47,622 nucleotides of DNA, taken from assembly GCA_016860565.1 (NCBI GenBank), contig BNGT01000003.1, forward strand, positions 1 through 47,622. Direction: 5' to 3'. The stretch's first letter is position 1, and the number at the start of each line of letters is the position of its first letter. The stretch comes from Candidatus Mesenet longicola (GTDB lineage Bacteria > Pseudomonadota > Alphaproteobacteria > Rickettsiales > Anaplasmataceae). The notes below the pieces were generated by a model. The model was not told the DNA's origin. It ran no database searches and worked only from the letters and a program-made list of their open reading frames with translations. Shown in pieces: positions 1 through 10,033 of this stretch. Both the position numbers and the translations under genes were made by a program.

Positions 1-333
1 TGCTCTAGATCTTTTTATTCGAGCTAAAGAAAAATCTCCAAGGGTGCAGAGGTTTTTTGCTGATCAAGGATACAAAGGTAAACTACAAAGTCGCTGTTTA
101 TTGGAGACAGGATGTTTATTAACGATCACCAAAAAAGCAGTAGATACTACAGGATTCCAGGTTATTCCTAAACGTTGGATTGTGGAAAGAACTTTTGCTT
201 GGCTCTCCAATTTTAGACGCATGAGCAAAGATTACTAGCATTCTCCTCTTACTTCAAAAACTAATATCTTCTTTAATATGATTACTTCTATGCTTTCTAA
301 ATTATCTACTTAATCTCTTTCAAGACAGGTTCT
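1..333 (+). mobile_element. IS5-family insertion sequence, 3' part (left window edge)
   Basis: Frame open from position 2 (ALDLFIRAKEKSPRVQRFFADQGYKGKL...[22 protein letters not shown]), typical IS5-group DDE transposase C-terminus; bases 75-333 are the reverse complement of 47364-47622. Confidence 0.9.
2..238 (+). pseudogene. IS5-family transposase, 5' truncated by window edge, in-frame TAG before the usual C-terminus
   Basis: ...RRMSKDY-TAG-HSPLTSKTNIFFNMITSMLSKLST; reading frame continues after the stop. Confidence 0.75.
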
Positions 334-636
334 GAGCAAGCTAAGAAAAAGATTTAATTAAGGAAATTTCAATATAATCATTTCTCCTCTTTCGTAGTAG
401 GTCTTTTGTTATTTTTTATACGTCTATAACTTTAAATTGTAGGATAGCCCTTCAAAAAGCATATAATTTTATTATTTTTTAAAATCTTTCTGAGAATTGT
501 GGCATTTGAGTTTGAAATAAACGTCAATTTAAGATTAATATAAAAACTTGCTCAATTTTATTTTTAGTAAAAATAGGTCAGCTATAAAGAATTTAAATTG
601 AGAGAAATTAACCGATTTGTCATTACGCAAGCTCGT

Positions 637-1569
637 TTAAATAAAATGAACAAAGCCCTTATTTTTTAGAGTAATTGGCAAATTATCTTTATCCCTTACA
701 ATAACCTCTTTGCCATCTGTAACATGCCCTATCTTTGTTATATTAACTCTACACTTTTGCGATATTTCCTCAATTTTATTGCTATGCTCACTGCTTGCTG
801 TAAATAACAACTCATAATCATCACCTCCCGTAAGCACTAGATCGATATAATCTGGCTTTTTTTCCACTATTTCTCTTGCTGCAAATGATAGTGGTATTTT
901 ATCTGAATGTAGTTCCATGCCTACGTTCGATAACTCACATATATGCTGTGCATCCTGTATTAAACCATCTGAAATATCAATACATGATGAAGCAAAATCA
1001 GAAATTGCCTGCCCTAAAGTAACTCTCGGTTCTGGAATATCATAACGACCTTTTAAACGTCCTGTGCTATCTCTTATAATTCCTTGATATGCAAGAAGGC
1101 CAAGAGCTGCATCTCCTATTGTACCACTGACACACACTAAATCACCTAAACCAGCACCTGATCTATATATAAATCTATCACCTTTTATCCCAAATGCCGT
1201 TACGCTGATAATAACTTTACCATTGTGAGCTGTGGTATCACCACCTAATAATTTCACTTGAAAATATTTATTATCCTCCTTGAGCCCAGCTACAAAACTT
1301 TCCCACCATAAATCATCTACATTATTTGGCAAAACAAGACCCAACATATAACCATAGGGAGTTCCTCCTACTGCTGCAATGTCAGAAAAATTAGTTCTTA
1401 ATGATTTTTTTGCTAAGTTATAAGGCAAATAGTTTGAAAAAAAATGTACACCTTCAATTAGTATATCTTTCGTAACAAGATATGAGCTATTTGCTAAAGT
1501 AGCAGCATCATCTCCAATTGAATTATCTAAAGGTTTTAAATATCTCTTAATGTACTCAAACTCTCTCAT
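637..1569 (-). CDS. thiL: thiamine-phosphate kinase
   Basis: SIGDDAA, LLGGDTT, DISDGL, LTGGDDYELLF motifs. Confidence 0.92.
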   Translation of the reverse strand: MREFEYIKRYLKPLDNSIGDDAATLANSSYLVTKDILIEGVHFFSNYLPYNLAKKSLRTNFSDIAAVGGTPYGYMLGLVLPNNVDDLWWESFVAGLKEDNKYFQVKLLGGDTTAHNGKVIISVTAFGIKGDRFIYRSGAGLGDLVCVSGTIGDAALGLLAYQGIIRDSTGRLKGRYDIPEPRVTLGQAISDFASSCIDISDGLIQDAQHICELSNVGMELHSDKIPLSFAAREIVEKKPDYIDLVLTGGDDYELLFTASSEHSNKIEEISQKCRVNITKIGHVTDGKEVIVRDKDNLPITLKNKGFVHFI

Positions 1570-1623
1570 ATATACTTAAATTAATAATGTGTTATGTATA
1601 GTAGATAATATTAAAGTATAAAA

Positions 1624-2448
1624 ATGAAAAAGATTTCTAAATGTATCTATTATGCATTTAAAGATACTATTGCCCATGGTGGAGAAGAGTATTCAGGGTA
1701 CTTAGCATTTATTATTTTGTTATCCATTTTTCCTTTTTTAGTATTTCTTACAACCTTAGCTGCAACTGTCACTAATTTCTTAAATCAATATGATATTGAC
1801 AAAAGACTCTTATCATTTATTACCGAAAATATGCCCAGTGATATGATGTCATCACTGATGCCTCGCATTAATGAGATTGTATCTGGTCCCCCACAAAATC
1901 TACTGACGCTTGCCATAATTGGTGCTATATGGACTGCATCTTCTGCAGTTGAAGGAATAAGAGGTATACTAAACAAAGTATACAGAGTTTCATCTCCACC
2001 ATCATATATATTGCGCAGGTTACTTAGTGTAATCCAATTCTTAATTATCACACTGATTATAATAATTACCATAATGTGTGCCACTTTAATACCAATACTA
2101 GAAGATTCTTTTAATTGGAAAATTAGTAGCTATATTAGATTCATCATAGTTGAATTTGTATTATTTATTACAATCTGTTGGCTGTATTTTTTATTGCCAA
2201 ACGTAAAACAGAAATTTATCAATGTCATCCCAGGTAGCATAATGGTTATAATACTGTGGACTCTATCAGCTATAGCTTTTACCAAATATTTACAGACTTT
2301 TCATCAGCTTAGCATCATATATGGCAGCTTAGCTGGAATTATAGCCTCTCTTTTGTTTTTCTATATTTTAAGTTTCATTTTTATATATGGAGCAGAATTT
2401 AATTACAAGTTTAAACATTGCAATTCTGCACAAAAAGATATAAAATAA
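1624..2448 (+). CDS. YihY/BrkB-family inner membrane protein
   Basis: multi-TM protein with GAIWTASSAVEGIRGILNKVYRV and YGSLAGIIASLLFFY motifs. Confidence 0.85.
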   Translation: MKKISKCIYYAFKDTIAHGGEEYSGYLAFIILLSIFPFLVFLTTLAATVTNFLNQYDIDKRLLSFITENMPSDMMSSLMPRINEIVSGPPQNLLTLAIIGAIWTASSAVEGIRGILNKVYRVSSPPSYILRRLLSVIQFLIITLIIIITIMCATLIPILEDSFNWKISSYIRFIIVEFVLFITICWLYFLLPNVKQKFINVIPGSIMVIILWTLSAIAFTKYLQTFHQLSIIYGSLAGIIASLLFFYILSFIFIYGAEFNYKFKHCNSAQKDIK

Positions 2449-2466
2449 AAGTTATTTACTAGCAAA

Positions 2467-3216
2467 ATGAGTGGTTTATTATCTGATAAAGTAGCTTTAA
2501 TTACTGGAGCTTCAAAAGGGATAGGAGCAGCGGTAGCTAAAAGATTTATACAGGAAGGTGCGCATGTAATTTTAGTATCTAGAAATATTGAAGATTTAAG
2601 GGAAATAGATGATGAAATAAAAAAATTAATTCCTGACAAAAAAGAAGAATCTAATACTACTTTAGTACAGCTTGATCTTTTAGAATTTGAGAAAATAAAA
2701 GAACTTGCAGGGGCGATTGATAAACAGTATCAACGTTTAGATATTTTAGTTGCCAGTGCTGGGGTATTGGGTGAGTTATCCCCTGTACAGGATTATGATT
2801 CAAGTACATGGGAAAGTATTATAGGAATCAATTTTAATGCTAATTGGCACTTAATTAAGAATTTGGATCTATTACTTAAACGTGCTGAAGCAGGAAGAGC
2901 TATTTTTGTTACCTCAAATACTGGACAATCACCAGCTTCCTATCCATACTGGGGGCCATATGCTGCCAGCAAAGCTGCTTTAGAAGCAATGATAAAAGTG
3001 TATGCAGCAGAAACAAAACACACAAAATTATGTATTAATATAGTACAACCAGGGCCAATAAACAGTGGTGTTTACAAACGGGCATTTCCTGGACAAGATA
3101 TATCAAAACTACCTTCACCAGAAGAATTCACCGATAAATTCTTAGAACTTGTATCTGAAAATTGCAAAGTTAGTGGAGAGGTCTTTCAATTACAACCACT
3201 CCAATCAACAATATAA
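2467..3216 (+). CDS. SDR-family NAD(P)-dependent oxidoreductase
   Basis: TGASKGIG, YAASKAALEAM. Confidence 0.92.
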   Translation: MSGLLSDKVALITGASKGIGAAVAKRFIQEGAHVILVSRNIEDLREIDDEIKKLIPDKKEESNTTLVQLDLLEFEKIKELAGAIDKQYQRLDILVASAGVLGELSPVQDYDSSTWESIIGINFNANWHLIKNLDLLLKRAEAGRAIFVTSNTGQSPASYPYWGPYAASKAALEAMIKVYAAETKHTKLCINIVQPGPINSGVYKRAFPGQDISKLPSPEEFTDKFLELVSENCKVSGEVFQLQPLQSTI

Positions 3217-3307
3217 TAACACAAGCAGAAAGCTTATATTGCATACTTCTGTACAGTTTCTTATTCTTTTTTCTATAAGGAAAGCTTATTTAGGTCAAAT
3301 TTTTAGA

Positions 3308-5221
3308 CTACTTTTTACTTTCATTATCATTTATCTCTTGATAATCAGAGTCAACTACTTTTTCATCACTAGACTGATACCCTTCATCATCTGTCGCTTT
3401 AGAATCAGGAGAAGTATTTTGTTGTTGTTGAGAAGCAGCATACATAGCCTCACCAAGCTTCATAGATACTTGAGAAAGATTATCAATTTTTTGCTGAATT
3501 AAATCAGTATTATCAATACTATCAGATTTTATAGATTCCTTTAATTCATTAATTGCATTTTCAATATTAGATTTATCATTAGCAGAAACTTTATCTCCAT
3601 ACTCTCTTAAGGATTTTTCTGTAGAATGAATCATACTGTCAGCGTTATTTTTAACTTCAATAAATTTTTTGCGCTTTTCATCTTCATTTGCTTTTTCTTC
3701 AGCTTCTTTAACCATACGCTCTATCTCATTTTTCGACAATCCACCAGAGGACTGTATTGTTACTTTTTGTTCTTTACCAGAAGCTTTATCTTTTGCAGAA
3801 ACATTAACAATACCATTTGCATCTATATCAAAAGTAACTTCAACTTGCGGCATGCCACGCGGTGCAGGTGGAATACCTTCTAAACTAAATTGACCGAGCA
3901 GCTTATTATCAGCAGCAATCTTTCTTTCCCCTTGATATACTTTTATTGTCACTGCAGTTTGATTATCTTCAGCAGTAGAAAAAACCTGAGATTTTTTAGT
4001 AGGAATAGTAGTATTGCGTTCAATAAGGGAAGTAAAAACACCTCCAAGTGTCTCAATTCCAAGAGAGAGAGGAGTTACATCTAAAAGCAAGACGTCTCTT
4101 ACATCACCTGCAAGTATAGCTCCTTGTATAGCAGCACCCATTGCTACAACTTCATCTGGGTTAACACTCCTATTTGGACTCTTACCAAAAAATTTTTCTA
4201 CTTTTTCTATAACCTTTGGCATCCTTGTCATGCCACCTACTAAAACAACTTCAGCTATAGACGAAGTAGTTAATTCGGCATCTTCAAGAGCTTTTCTACA
4301 AGGAGCCATAGTCTTTTCTATCAGATGATCAACTAAACTTTCAAGTTTTGCTCTAGTTAATTTTATGTTTAAATGTTTAGGACCGCTACTATCTGCAGTC
4401 AGATAAGGTAAGTTTACTTCTGTTTGCATAGAGCTTGATAATTCTATTTTAGCTTTTTCAGCAGCCTCTTTGATTCTTGATAACGCTAACCGATCAGAGC
4501 TCAGGTCCATTCCATTTTCTTTTTTAAATTCACCTAACAAGTAATTTATTATGCAACTATCAAAATCTTCACCACCTAATTTAGTATCACCATTAGTAGA
4601 TTTTACTTCAACAACTCCTTCACTTATCTCTAATATAGACACGTCAAATGTACCACCACCTAAATCATAGACAGCTATAGTATGACCATGTTTTTTATCT
4701 AATCCATACGCTAAAGCTGCAGCAGTTGGTTCATTTATTATTCTTTTAACTTCCAAGCCTGCTATCTGACCAGCGTCCTTTGTAGCTTGACGTTGAGCAT
4801 CATTAAAGTAAGCAGGAACAGTTATTACAGCTTGTGTTACTTTCTCTCCAAGAAAAGTTTCTGCTGTTTCCTTCATTTTTTGTAATACAAAAGCACCAAT
4901 TTGACTAGGTGAATATTGCTTACCCCAAGCTTCAACCCAAGCATCACCTTTTACATTAGCAATTTTGTATGCAGTTCCTACTTCAGCATCATCAAATTTT
5001 CGTCCTATTAATCTTTTTGTTGCTATAAACGTATTCATAGCGTTTGTTGACGCTTGTCTTTTAGCTGCAGCACCAACTAACATTTCTTTTGATTCAGTAA
5101 AAGCTACTACAGAAGGAGTAGTTCTTGCACCTTCACTATTTTCAATTACTTTTACTTCACCACCAACATTAACTGCAACGCAAGAGTTAGTAGTTCCTAG
5201 ATCTATACCAATAATTGCCAT
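3308..5221 (-). CDS. dnaK: molecular chaperone DnaK
   Basis: [29 protein letters not shown], full-length HSP70. Confidence 0.99.
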   Translation of the reverse strand: MAIIGIDLGTTNSCVAVNVGGEVKVIENSEGARTTPSVVAFTESKEMLVGAAAKRQASTNAMNTFIATKRLIGRKFDDAEVGTAYKIANVKGDAWVEAWGKQYSPSQIGAFVLQKMKETAETFLGEKVTQAVITVPAYFNDAQRQATKDAGQIAGLEVKRIINEPTAAALAYGLDKKHGHTIAVYDLGGGTFDVSILEISEGVVEVKSTNGDTKLGGEDFDSCIINYLLGEFKKENGMDLSSDRLALSRIKEAAEKAKIELSSSMQTEVNLPYLTADSSGPKHLNIKLTRAKLESLVDHLIEKTMAPCRKALEDAELTTSSIAEVVLVGGMTRMPKVIEKVEKFFGKSPNRSVNPDEVVAMGAAIQGAILAGDVRDVLLLDVTPLSLGIETLGGVFTSLIERNTTIPTKKSQVFSTAEDNQTAVTIKVYQGERKIAADNKLLGQFSLEGIPPAPRGMPQVEVTFDIDANGIVNVSAKDKASGKEQKVTIQSSGGLSKNEIERMVKEAEEKANEDEKRKKFIEVKNNADSMIHSTEKSLREYGDKVSANDKSNIENAINELKESIKSDSIDNTDLIQQKIDNLSQVSMKLGEAMYAASQQQQNTSPDSKATDDEGYQSSDEKVVDSDYQEINDNESKK

Positions 5222-5326
5222 AAAAACTGCTCTCCTAAATTAATTAAACTCAAACTATATTCTTAACTATATAGTAATGATTTATTAGATTACAACCCCT
5301 ATTGTCTTTAGATAAAATTAATTACA

Positions 5327-7108
5327 TTATTTCAATAAGCGTAACAACCACCTGGTTAACCAAGATTTACCTTTTTTAACGTTGTTAGTTCTATTTGACT
5401 TATGTAAAACTTTGCTATTCTTCCTCTGACTTTTTTGATTACTTTGATTAAAATCTAAAATTGGTGAATTTTCACAATTATGAACATCACCACTAATCTT
5501 AAGATAGAAATTATCTATATCAAGATTATTATCAACATCAACATTGAGTAAAATATTGTATTCCCTTTCTATCTCAGATATTATGCTGCGCTTGCTATTA
5601 AAAATATAAGCAATAACCCAATAATTCGCATATAAGTTAAAAATCTTGCCTCGATTCTTATCAACAGCATACTTAAGCTCACGTAAAATAGAAAGTGCTA
5701 TAACTTCCATAGATTTTATCTTTCCTATACCTTTGCAATAAAAACACTCAACAGTATTAGACTCTAAAATACTTTGTTTGATTCTTTGTCTTGAAATTTC
5801 CATTAAACCAAAAGAATTAATACATCCATATTGAATCTTAGCTCTATCATTCTTAAAAGCTTCCTTAACAGCTAATTCAACTTCCTGGCAATGCTCTTGT
5901 TTTACCATATCTATAAAATCAATCACTATGAGGCCAGACAAGCCACGCAAACTCACCTGCCTAGCTATTTCTTGAACTGCTTCCATATTAGTTTTATACG
6001 CTGTTTCCTCAATACTTCCTTCTCCTGTCATTTTACCTGAGTTTACATCTATTGATACCAAAGCCTCTGTTGGTGTTATTACTAAGTAACCACCAGAAGG
6101 TAATTCTACTAAATTATTGTATAATTTTGATATTTGTTCTTCAACTTTATAATAAACAAAAATCGGTAATATATTTTTGTATAATTCAATACGTAATTTA
6201 TTTCTTAATGGCTTAACATACTCTTTAACTATTTTATAAGCCTCTTCACCTGATACTGTTATTTCACCTACTTGATTATCGTAAAAATCCCTAAGTGATC
6301 TTGTAATAACATCAGTTTCACTATGAATAAGGACCGGAACTTTGCTATCTGTAATGCTATTTTGCTTATTCTGAATTTTTTTCCACACAGAACACAGTTC
6401 TATATAATCTTGCTCTATTTCTTCCTTTTTTCTAAAAGCACCAACAGTTCTAATAATTAAACTAGTTTTTTCTTGTAATTGTATACTACTTAACACCTCT
6501 CGTAGATACTTCCTAACATTTTCATCCTCTATTCTACGAGACACACCACCCTTGCTATTAGAATTTGGCATTAAAACACAATATTTACCTACTAAAGTAA
6601 TATATGTTGAGAAGGATGCTCCCTTGTAGCCACGAGCTTCCTTTGTAAGCTGAACTAGAATCTTCTGATTTAACTGTATGACATCTTGCAGTTTATATTT
6701 TTTGTAAACTGGTAAACTACTCTCATTGTTATCAGTACAATCATCATCGCTCTGCTCTGAAACTGACTGATCATTGCTAGTTGATTCTTTATTGTTTTGA
6801 ACACATTTCTTATAAGAATAAAACTGCTGAAGTAAAAGCTTTTTCTCATCTTCAGGAAGCTGGTAATAAATAGGTGATATCTCATAAAATGATAAAAAAC
6901 CTTGCTTATTTTTTTCATATTCAATGAAAACTGCTTGTAGGGAAGGTTCTATACGCTTAACTAAAGCAGTATATATATTACCTTTTAATTGTTTTTTTCC
7001 TTTAATATCTTGCTCAAATCCAACTATTTTATCATCATCTAAAACAGCTATTTTTATTTCATCTTGCAATATAGCATCTATTAATATTTTTTTATCACGA
7101 CTTGACAC
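5327..7108 (-). CDS. rne: ribonuclease E/G family protein
   Basis: S1-like N-terminus, SGGYLVITPTEALVSIDVNSG, LRGLSGLIVIDFIDM, CFYCKGIGKI zinc-link. Confidence 0.9.
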   Translation of the reverse strand: MSSRDKKILIDAILQDEIKIAVLDDDKIVGFEQDIKGKKQLKGNIYTALVKRIEPSLQAVFIEYEKNKQGFLSFYEISPIYYQLPEDEKKLLLQQFYSYKKCVQNNKESTSNDQSVSEQSDDDCTDNNESSLPVYKKYKLQDVIQLNQKILVQLTKEARGYKGASFSTYITLVGKYCVLMPNSNSKGGVSRRIEDENVRKYLREVLSSIQLQEKTSLIIRTVGAFRKKEEIEQDYIELCSVWKKIQNKQNSITDSKVPVLIHSETDVITRSLRDFYDNQVGEITVSGEEAYKIVKEYVKPLRNKLRIELYKNILPIFVYYKVEEQISKLYNNLVELPSGGYLVITPTEALVSIDVNSGKMTGEGSIEETAYKTNMEAVQEIARQVSLRGLSGLIVIDFIDMVKQEHCQEVELAVKEAFKNDRAKIQYGCINSFGLMEISRQRIKQSILESNTVECFYCKGIGKIKSMEVIALSILRELKYAVDKNRGKIFNLYANYWVIAYIFNSKRSIISEIEREYNILLNVDVDNNLDIDNFYLKISGDVHNCENSPILDFNQSNQKSQRKNSKVLHKSNRTNNVKKGKSWLTRWLLRLLK

Positions 7109-7295
7109 GTATATAACTTTAAATAATAAATCATTAAACCCTAAATTTTATTTAATACCAACAATAATTGTCAAGAATCTTAATCAATACAATACATAAG
7201 GTCTCCATACATACTTTTGTAGTAATATGAATAGTATATTAATCTTTTTTTAAGCTGTTTTTAATTAGCTAAACTTTAATTTAATATAATAACAT

Positions 7296-8006
7296 ATGAA
7301 CAAAGGGTTTTCTCTTTTGGAGTTAACTATAGTATTAATTATTTTATCTATAGTTTTTAGTAATGTATTATCACTGAAAAACAAATACATAAATAAAGAA
7401 AAATATCAACAAACATTGAAAAAATTGGATCTGATAGAAAAGGCAATTGAATCATATGCAGCTTCTCATAATCGTCTTCCATGTCCAGCAATAGGAGAAC
7501 TTAAAGCTAGCGAAAAAAAATTTGGTCTAGAGAGCACAAACCTTGAAGACGGAAATTTTAAATGTAGAGATTTAATACTGTTTAAGCAAATATCACATGG
7601 GACTGTACCAGTACGTACTTTACAGCTTGATGATGATTTCATGTTTGATGGCTGGAGCAGACGCATTGGATACTCAATTGATAGCAATTTTTCTAATCCA
7701 GAATATTACTTATCCTCACATAATGGTTCTATAAAAATAGTTGGAGGAAATAATCAAGTAAAAACAAATCATGCAATGATGGTGCTTGTCAGCCATGGCA
7801 AAAATGGATATTGTGCATGGCCACATTATGGAGAAACACAAATTTACAATAGCTCTACTAATGATGATAAAAGAGTAAATTGCTCAAACTATCAAACTGG
7901 TAATCATATTTTTATACAAAAACCTTTTTCAAAGCAAAACCCTTCAGATGAACTTAGTTATTTCGATGACATTGTTAGATATAAAATGAGATGGCAATTT
8001 AATTAA
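7296..8006 (+). CDS. prepilin-type N-terminal methylation domain (pseudopilin-like) protein
   Basis: MNKGFSLLELTIVLIILSIV: class III signal peptide/prepilin cleavage motif followed by NRLPCPA. Confidence 0.85.
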   Translation: MNKGFSLLELTIVLIILSIVFSNVLSLKNKYINKEKYQQTLKKLDLIEKAIESYAASHNRLPCPAIGELKASEKKFGLESTNLEDGNFKCRDLILFKQISHGTVPVRTLQLDDDFMFDGWSRRIGYSIDSNFSNPEYYLSSHNGSIKIVGGNNQVKTNHAMMVLVSHGKNGYCAWPHYGETQIYNSSTNDDKRVNCSNYQTGNHIFIQKPFSKQNPSDELSYFDDIVRYKMRWQFN

Positions 8007-8094
8007 AATTATATGCATTAAATAAAACTTGAAGTGAATTTAGAACAAAAAAATAACAAAAAATAAGAGAAATGAATAGGATACAAAAAAAATA

Positions 8095-8350
8095 CTAAAA
8101 CCAGAGATAGGAAATGTGTCACAAGCATATGGAAATTTTACAGATTCAAGGAGCTGTATGATAATGGTATGAAATAAGCAAAGCAAATAGAGGATATAGG
8201 AAGAGCATATAAAAATGAGCTGAGAAAAATGGGGATTCTGAAGGTGAGGTTAGGTCTGTATAGCTAAAAAGAACAAAAAGTGAAAGATGGTGAAATTAGG
8301 TTATTTGAGTTCTCGGGATACTTATTACGTGGGTAATATAATGGGCGAAT
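8095..8350 (+). pseudogene. IS481-like transposase N-terminal remnant (degenerate)
   Basis: FYRFKELYDNG-like stretch with multiple stops and frame changes. Confidence 0.4.
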
Positions 8351-8370
8351 TTATCAATAATTGATACTCA

Positions 8371-8455
8371 TTAGACCTCTTTCAAAACTCAAATAGAAAG
8401 TTCAAAATTATAAATAGCCGCAATCAGATTGAACCTCAGAGCAAAACGTTTACAT
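8371..8455 (-). pseudogene. transposase C-terminal remnant
   Basis: reverse translation RFALRFNLIAAIYNFEL. Confidence 0.5.
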
Positions 8456-8665
8456 GTACCAAACACAAAATAATCTAACAGACAAGAATTAGGAGGATTT
8501 AAATAGTTAAATCAGGATGCTGATACAATATTTTTCTGGGAAGCAATATGTTTGCTATCAATTTGCATTGGTGTGTAGCAACTGATTGTGTAATTATAAG
8601 AACGTAACCAATGATCAATATCAATCTGTAGATCTGGCAAAATTTCTAAAAATGACTTGCATGGT
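8456..8665 (-). pseudogene. IS481-like transposase C-terminal remnant
   Basis: reverse translation KSFLEILPDLQIDIDHWLRSYNYT..CYTPMQIDSKHIASQKNI; element end TGTACCAAACACAAAATAATCTAACA also found at 30848. Confidence 0.65.
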
Positions 8666-8707
8666 TTTATGTAATTAGGTGGGTGTTAACCCACCTAATT
8701 ACATAAA
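8666..8707. repeat. perfect inverted repeat (18-bp arms, 6-nt loop)
   Basis: TTTATGTAATTAGGTGGG-TGTTAA-CCCACCTAATTACATAAA. Confidence 0.97.
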
Positions 8708-8775
8708 TTTAAACAATAAAAATTAATGTTTTTTTCCTAAAGCTACTTATAATACTAAAAATTAATTTTAAAAAA

Positions 8776-9603
8776 ATGAGAAAATTAAGTTTAGTAGGTT
8801 TTTTACTGCTAGCAGTAGTATTCAATAATTCCTATGCCAAATCAATATTTAGTGATCATAGTAGAGTTAACAATTATAGTAATGAATATAAATTCAATCC
8901 ATTTTTCAAGACAATAGGCTGTGAAAATTGTGAGTTTTTACCTCCTATACCTAAGTTAAATGCGTTTGATGAAGCAATGCTTGAAGTTTGTGGTAATTGG
9001 GGAAATGTACCCAGAAATAGTAACTTTATTTCAGTATTAAGTAATAATAAATATCAAGATGAATTTGATTCTATATATAATGAGCTTAACCATCAAGTAA
9101 TTACACCTAACGCAGATACTGAAACATTTAAAAAAGAATTAGCAATGGTTTGGTTTGGTCATAATGCATTTAGGCATGTATTTTGTGGTGAACCAAACAG
9201 AAGTAAACTTGGAGGGATGCATTTTGTGGGCAGGTATCTTGAAGCTCAAGAAAAAGGATGGGCTGGAATTACAGAAAATAAATCATGCCCTAAAAAAGAA
9301 TTAGCAGAAGAAATAGAACATCCAATATACACTTTAGGAGTTGATTTTTTAAATCCAGAAAAAAAAGTAAAAACTAAGTGTCAAGGTGGATATGATTATA
9401 GTTGGCATGCCAAAGATATTTTGATTTTAGCAACTAAAGCATTAAAAGATTTTCAAAGTGAAGAGCAAGGGATGTGTTTATACGATTTACCAGACGGAAA
9501 TAAGGCAGTTTTTGTCAAAAAAAGCAGTAAAGCTATAACTACCTTTTACCCGGATCTGACTCCTCACTGTGATAGGGGTAAGACCAGCTGTGGTTGCAGA
9601 TGA
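8776..9603 (+). CDS. secreted EndoU-like endoribonuclease candidate
   Basis: N-terminal signal peptide MRKLSLVGFLLLAVVFNNSYA; HNAFRHVFCGEPNRSKLGGMHFVGRYLEAQEKGWAG resembles the EndoU core (HVF.GE...GfH). Confidence 0.7.
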   Translation: MRKLSLVGFLLLAVVFNNSYAKSIFSDHSRVNNYSNEYKFNPFFKTIGCENCEFLPPIPKLNAFDEAMLEVCGNWGNVPRNSNFISVLSNNKYQDEFDSIYNELNHQVITPNADTETFKKELAMVWFGHNAFRHVFCGEPNRSKLGGMHFVGRYLEAQEKGWAGITENKSCPKKELAEEIEHPIYTLGVDFLNPEKKVKTKCQGGYDYSWHAKDILILATKALKDFQSEEQGMCLYDLPDGNKAVFVKKSSKAITTFYPDLTPHCDRGKTSCGCR

Positions 9604-9666
9604 GATTTTAAAATTAACGTTCTTTTCGAGGACATAGATTTAGAAGCTAATAATATTTTATTTAAA

Positions 9667-9963
9667 TTATGTCTTTTTCTTATTAAGAAGATTCTTTACA
9701 ACTTTTGAGGGGCGAAATGAGACAACGTTGTGTTCTTCAATTGATACTTCTTTTGAGGTTTTAGGATTATGGACAATCCTTGCTTTTTTCTTATTTACTT
9801 TAAATGTACCAAAAGAGCTTATTTTTAATACTCCCTCTTTTGCAAGAATTAATCCTATCTCGTTTATTATATCTTCTACTATTTCTAGTGAATCTTTTTT
9901 AGATAATCCCACTTGATTGCTAATTATCTCCGCTATTTTAGCTTTAGTTAAAGTACTACTCAT
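9667..9963 (-). CDS. HU/IHF family DNA-binding protein
   Basis: SSFGTFKVNKKKARIVHNPKTSKEV beta-arm signature. Confidence 0.93.
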   Translation of the reverse strand: MSSTLTKAKIAEIISNQVGLSKKDSLEIVEDIINEIGLILAKEGVLKISSFGTFKVNKKKARIVHNPKTSKEVSIEEHNVVSFRPSKVVKNLLNKKKT

Positions 9964-10033
9964 TTTTAATCAGGATATAAAATTTCTATCTTATAAGTCA
10001 TTTTTTGAGAAAAGCATTGAAAAATCAATATTT

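Noticed and set aside
3226-3292. Direct repeat aaagcttat between SDR gene and dnaK
   Set aside because: Nine bases in AT-rich spacer, not significant alone.
3626-5243. Several + strand ORFs of 64-104 aa antisense to dnaK
   Set aside because: Shadow ORFs of a highly conserved coding strand; low-complexity translations and no start context.
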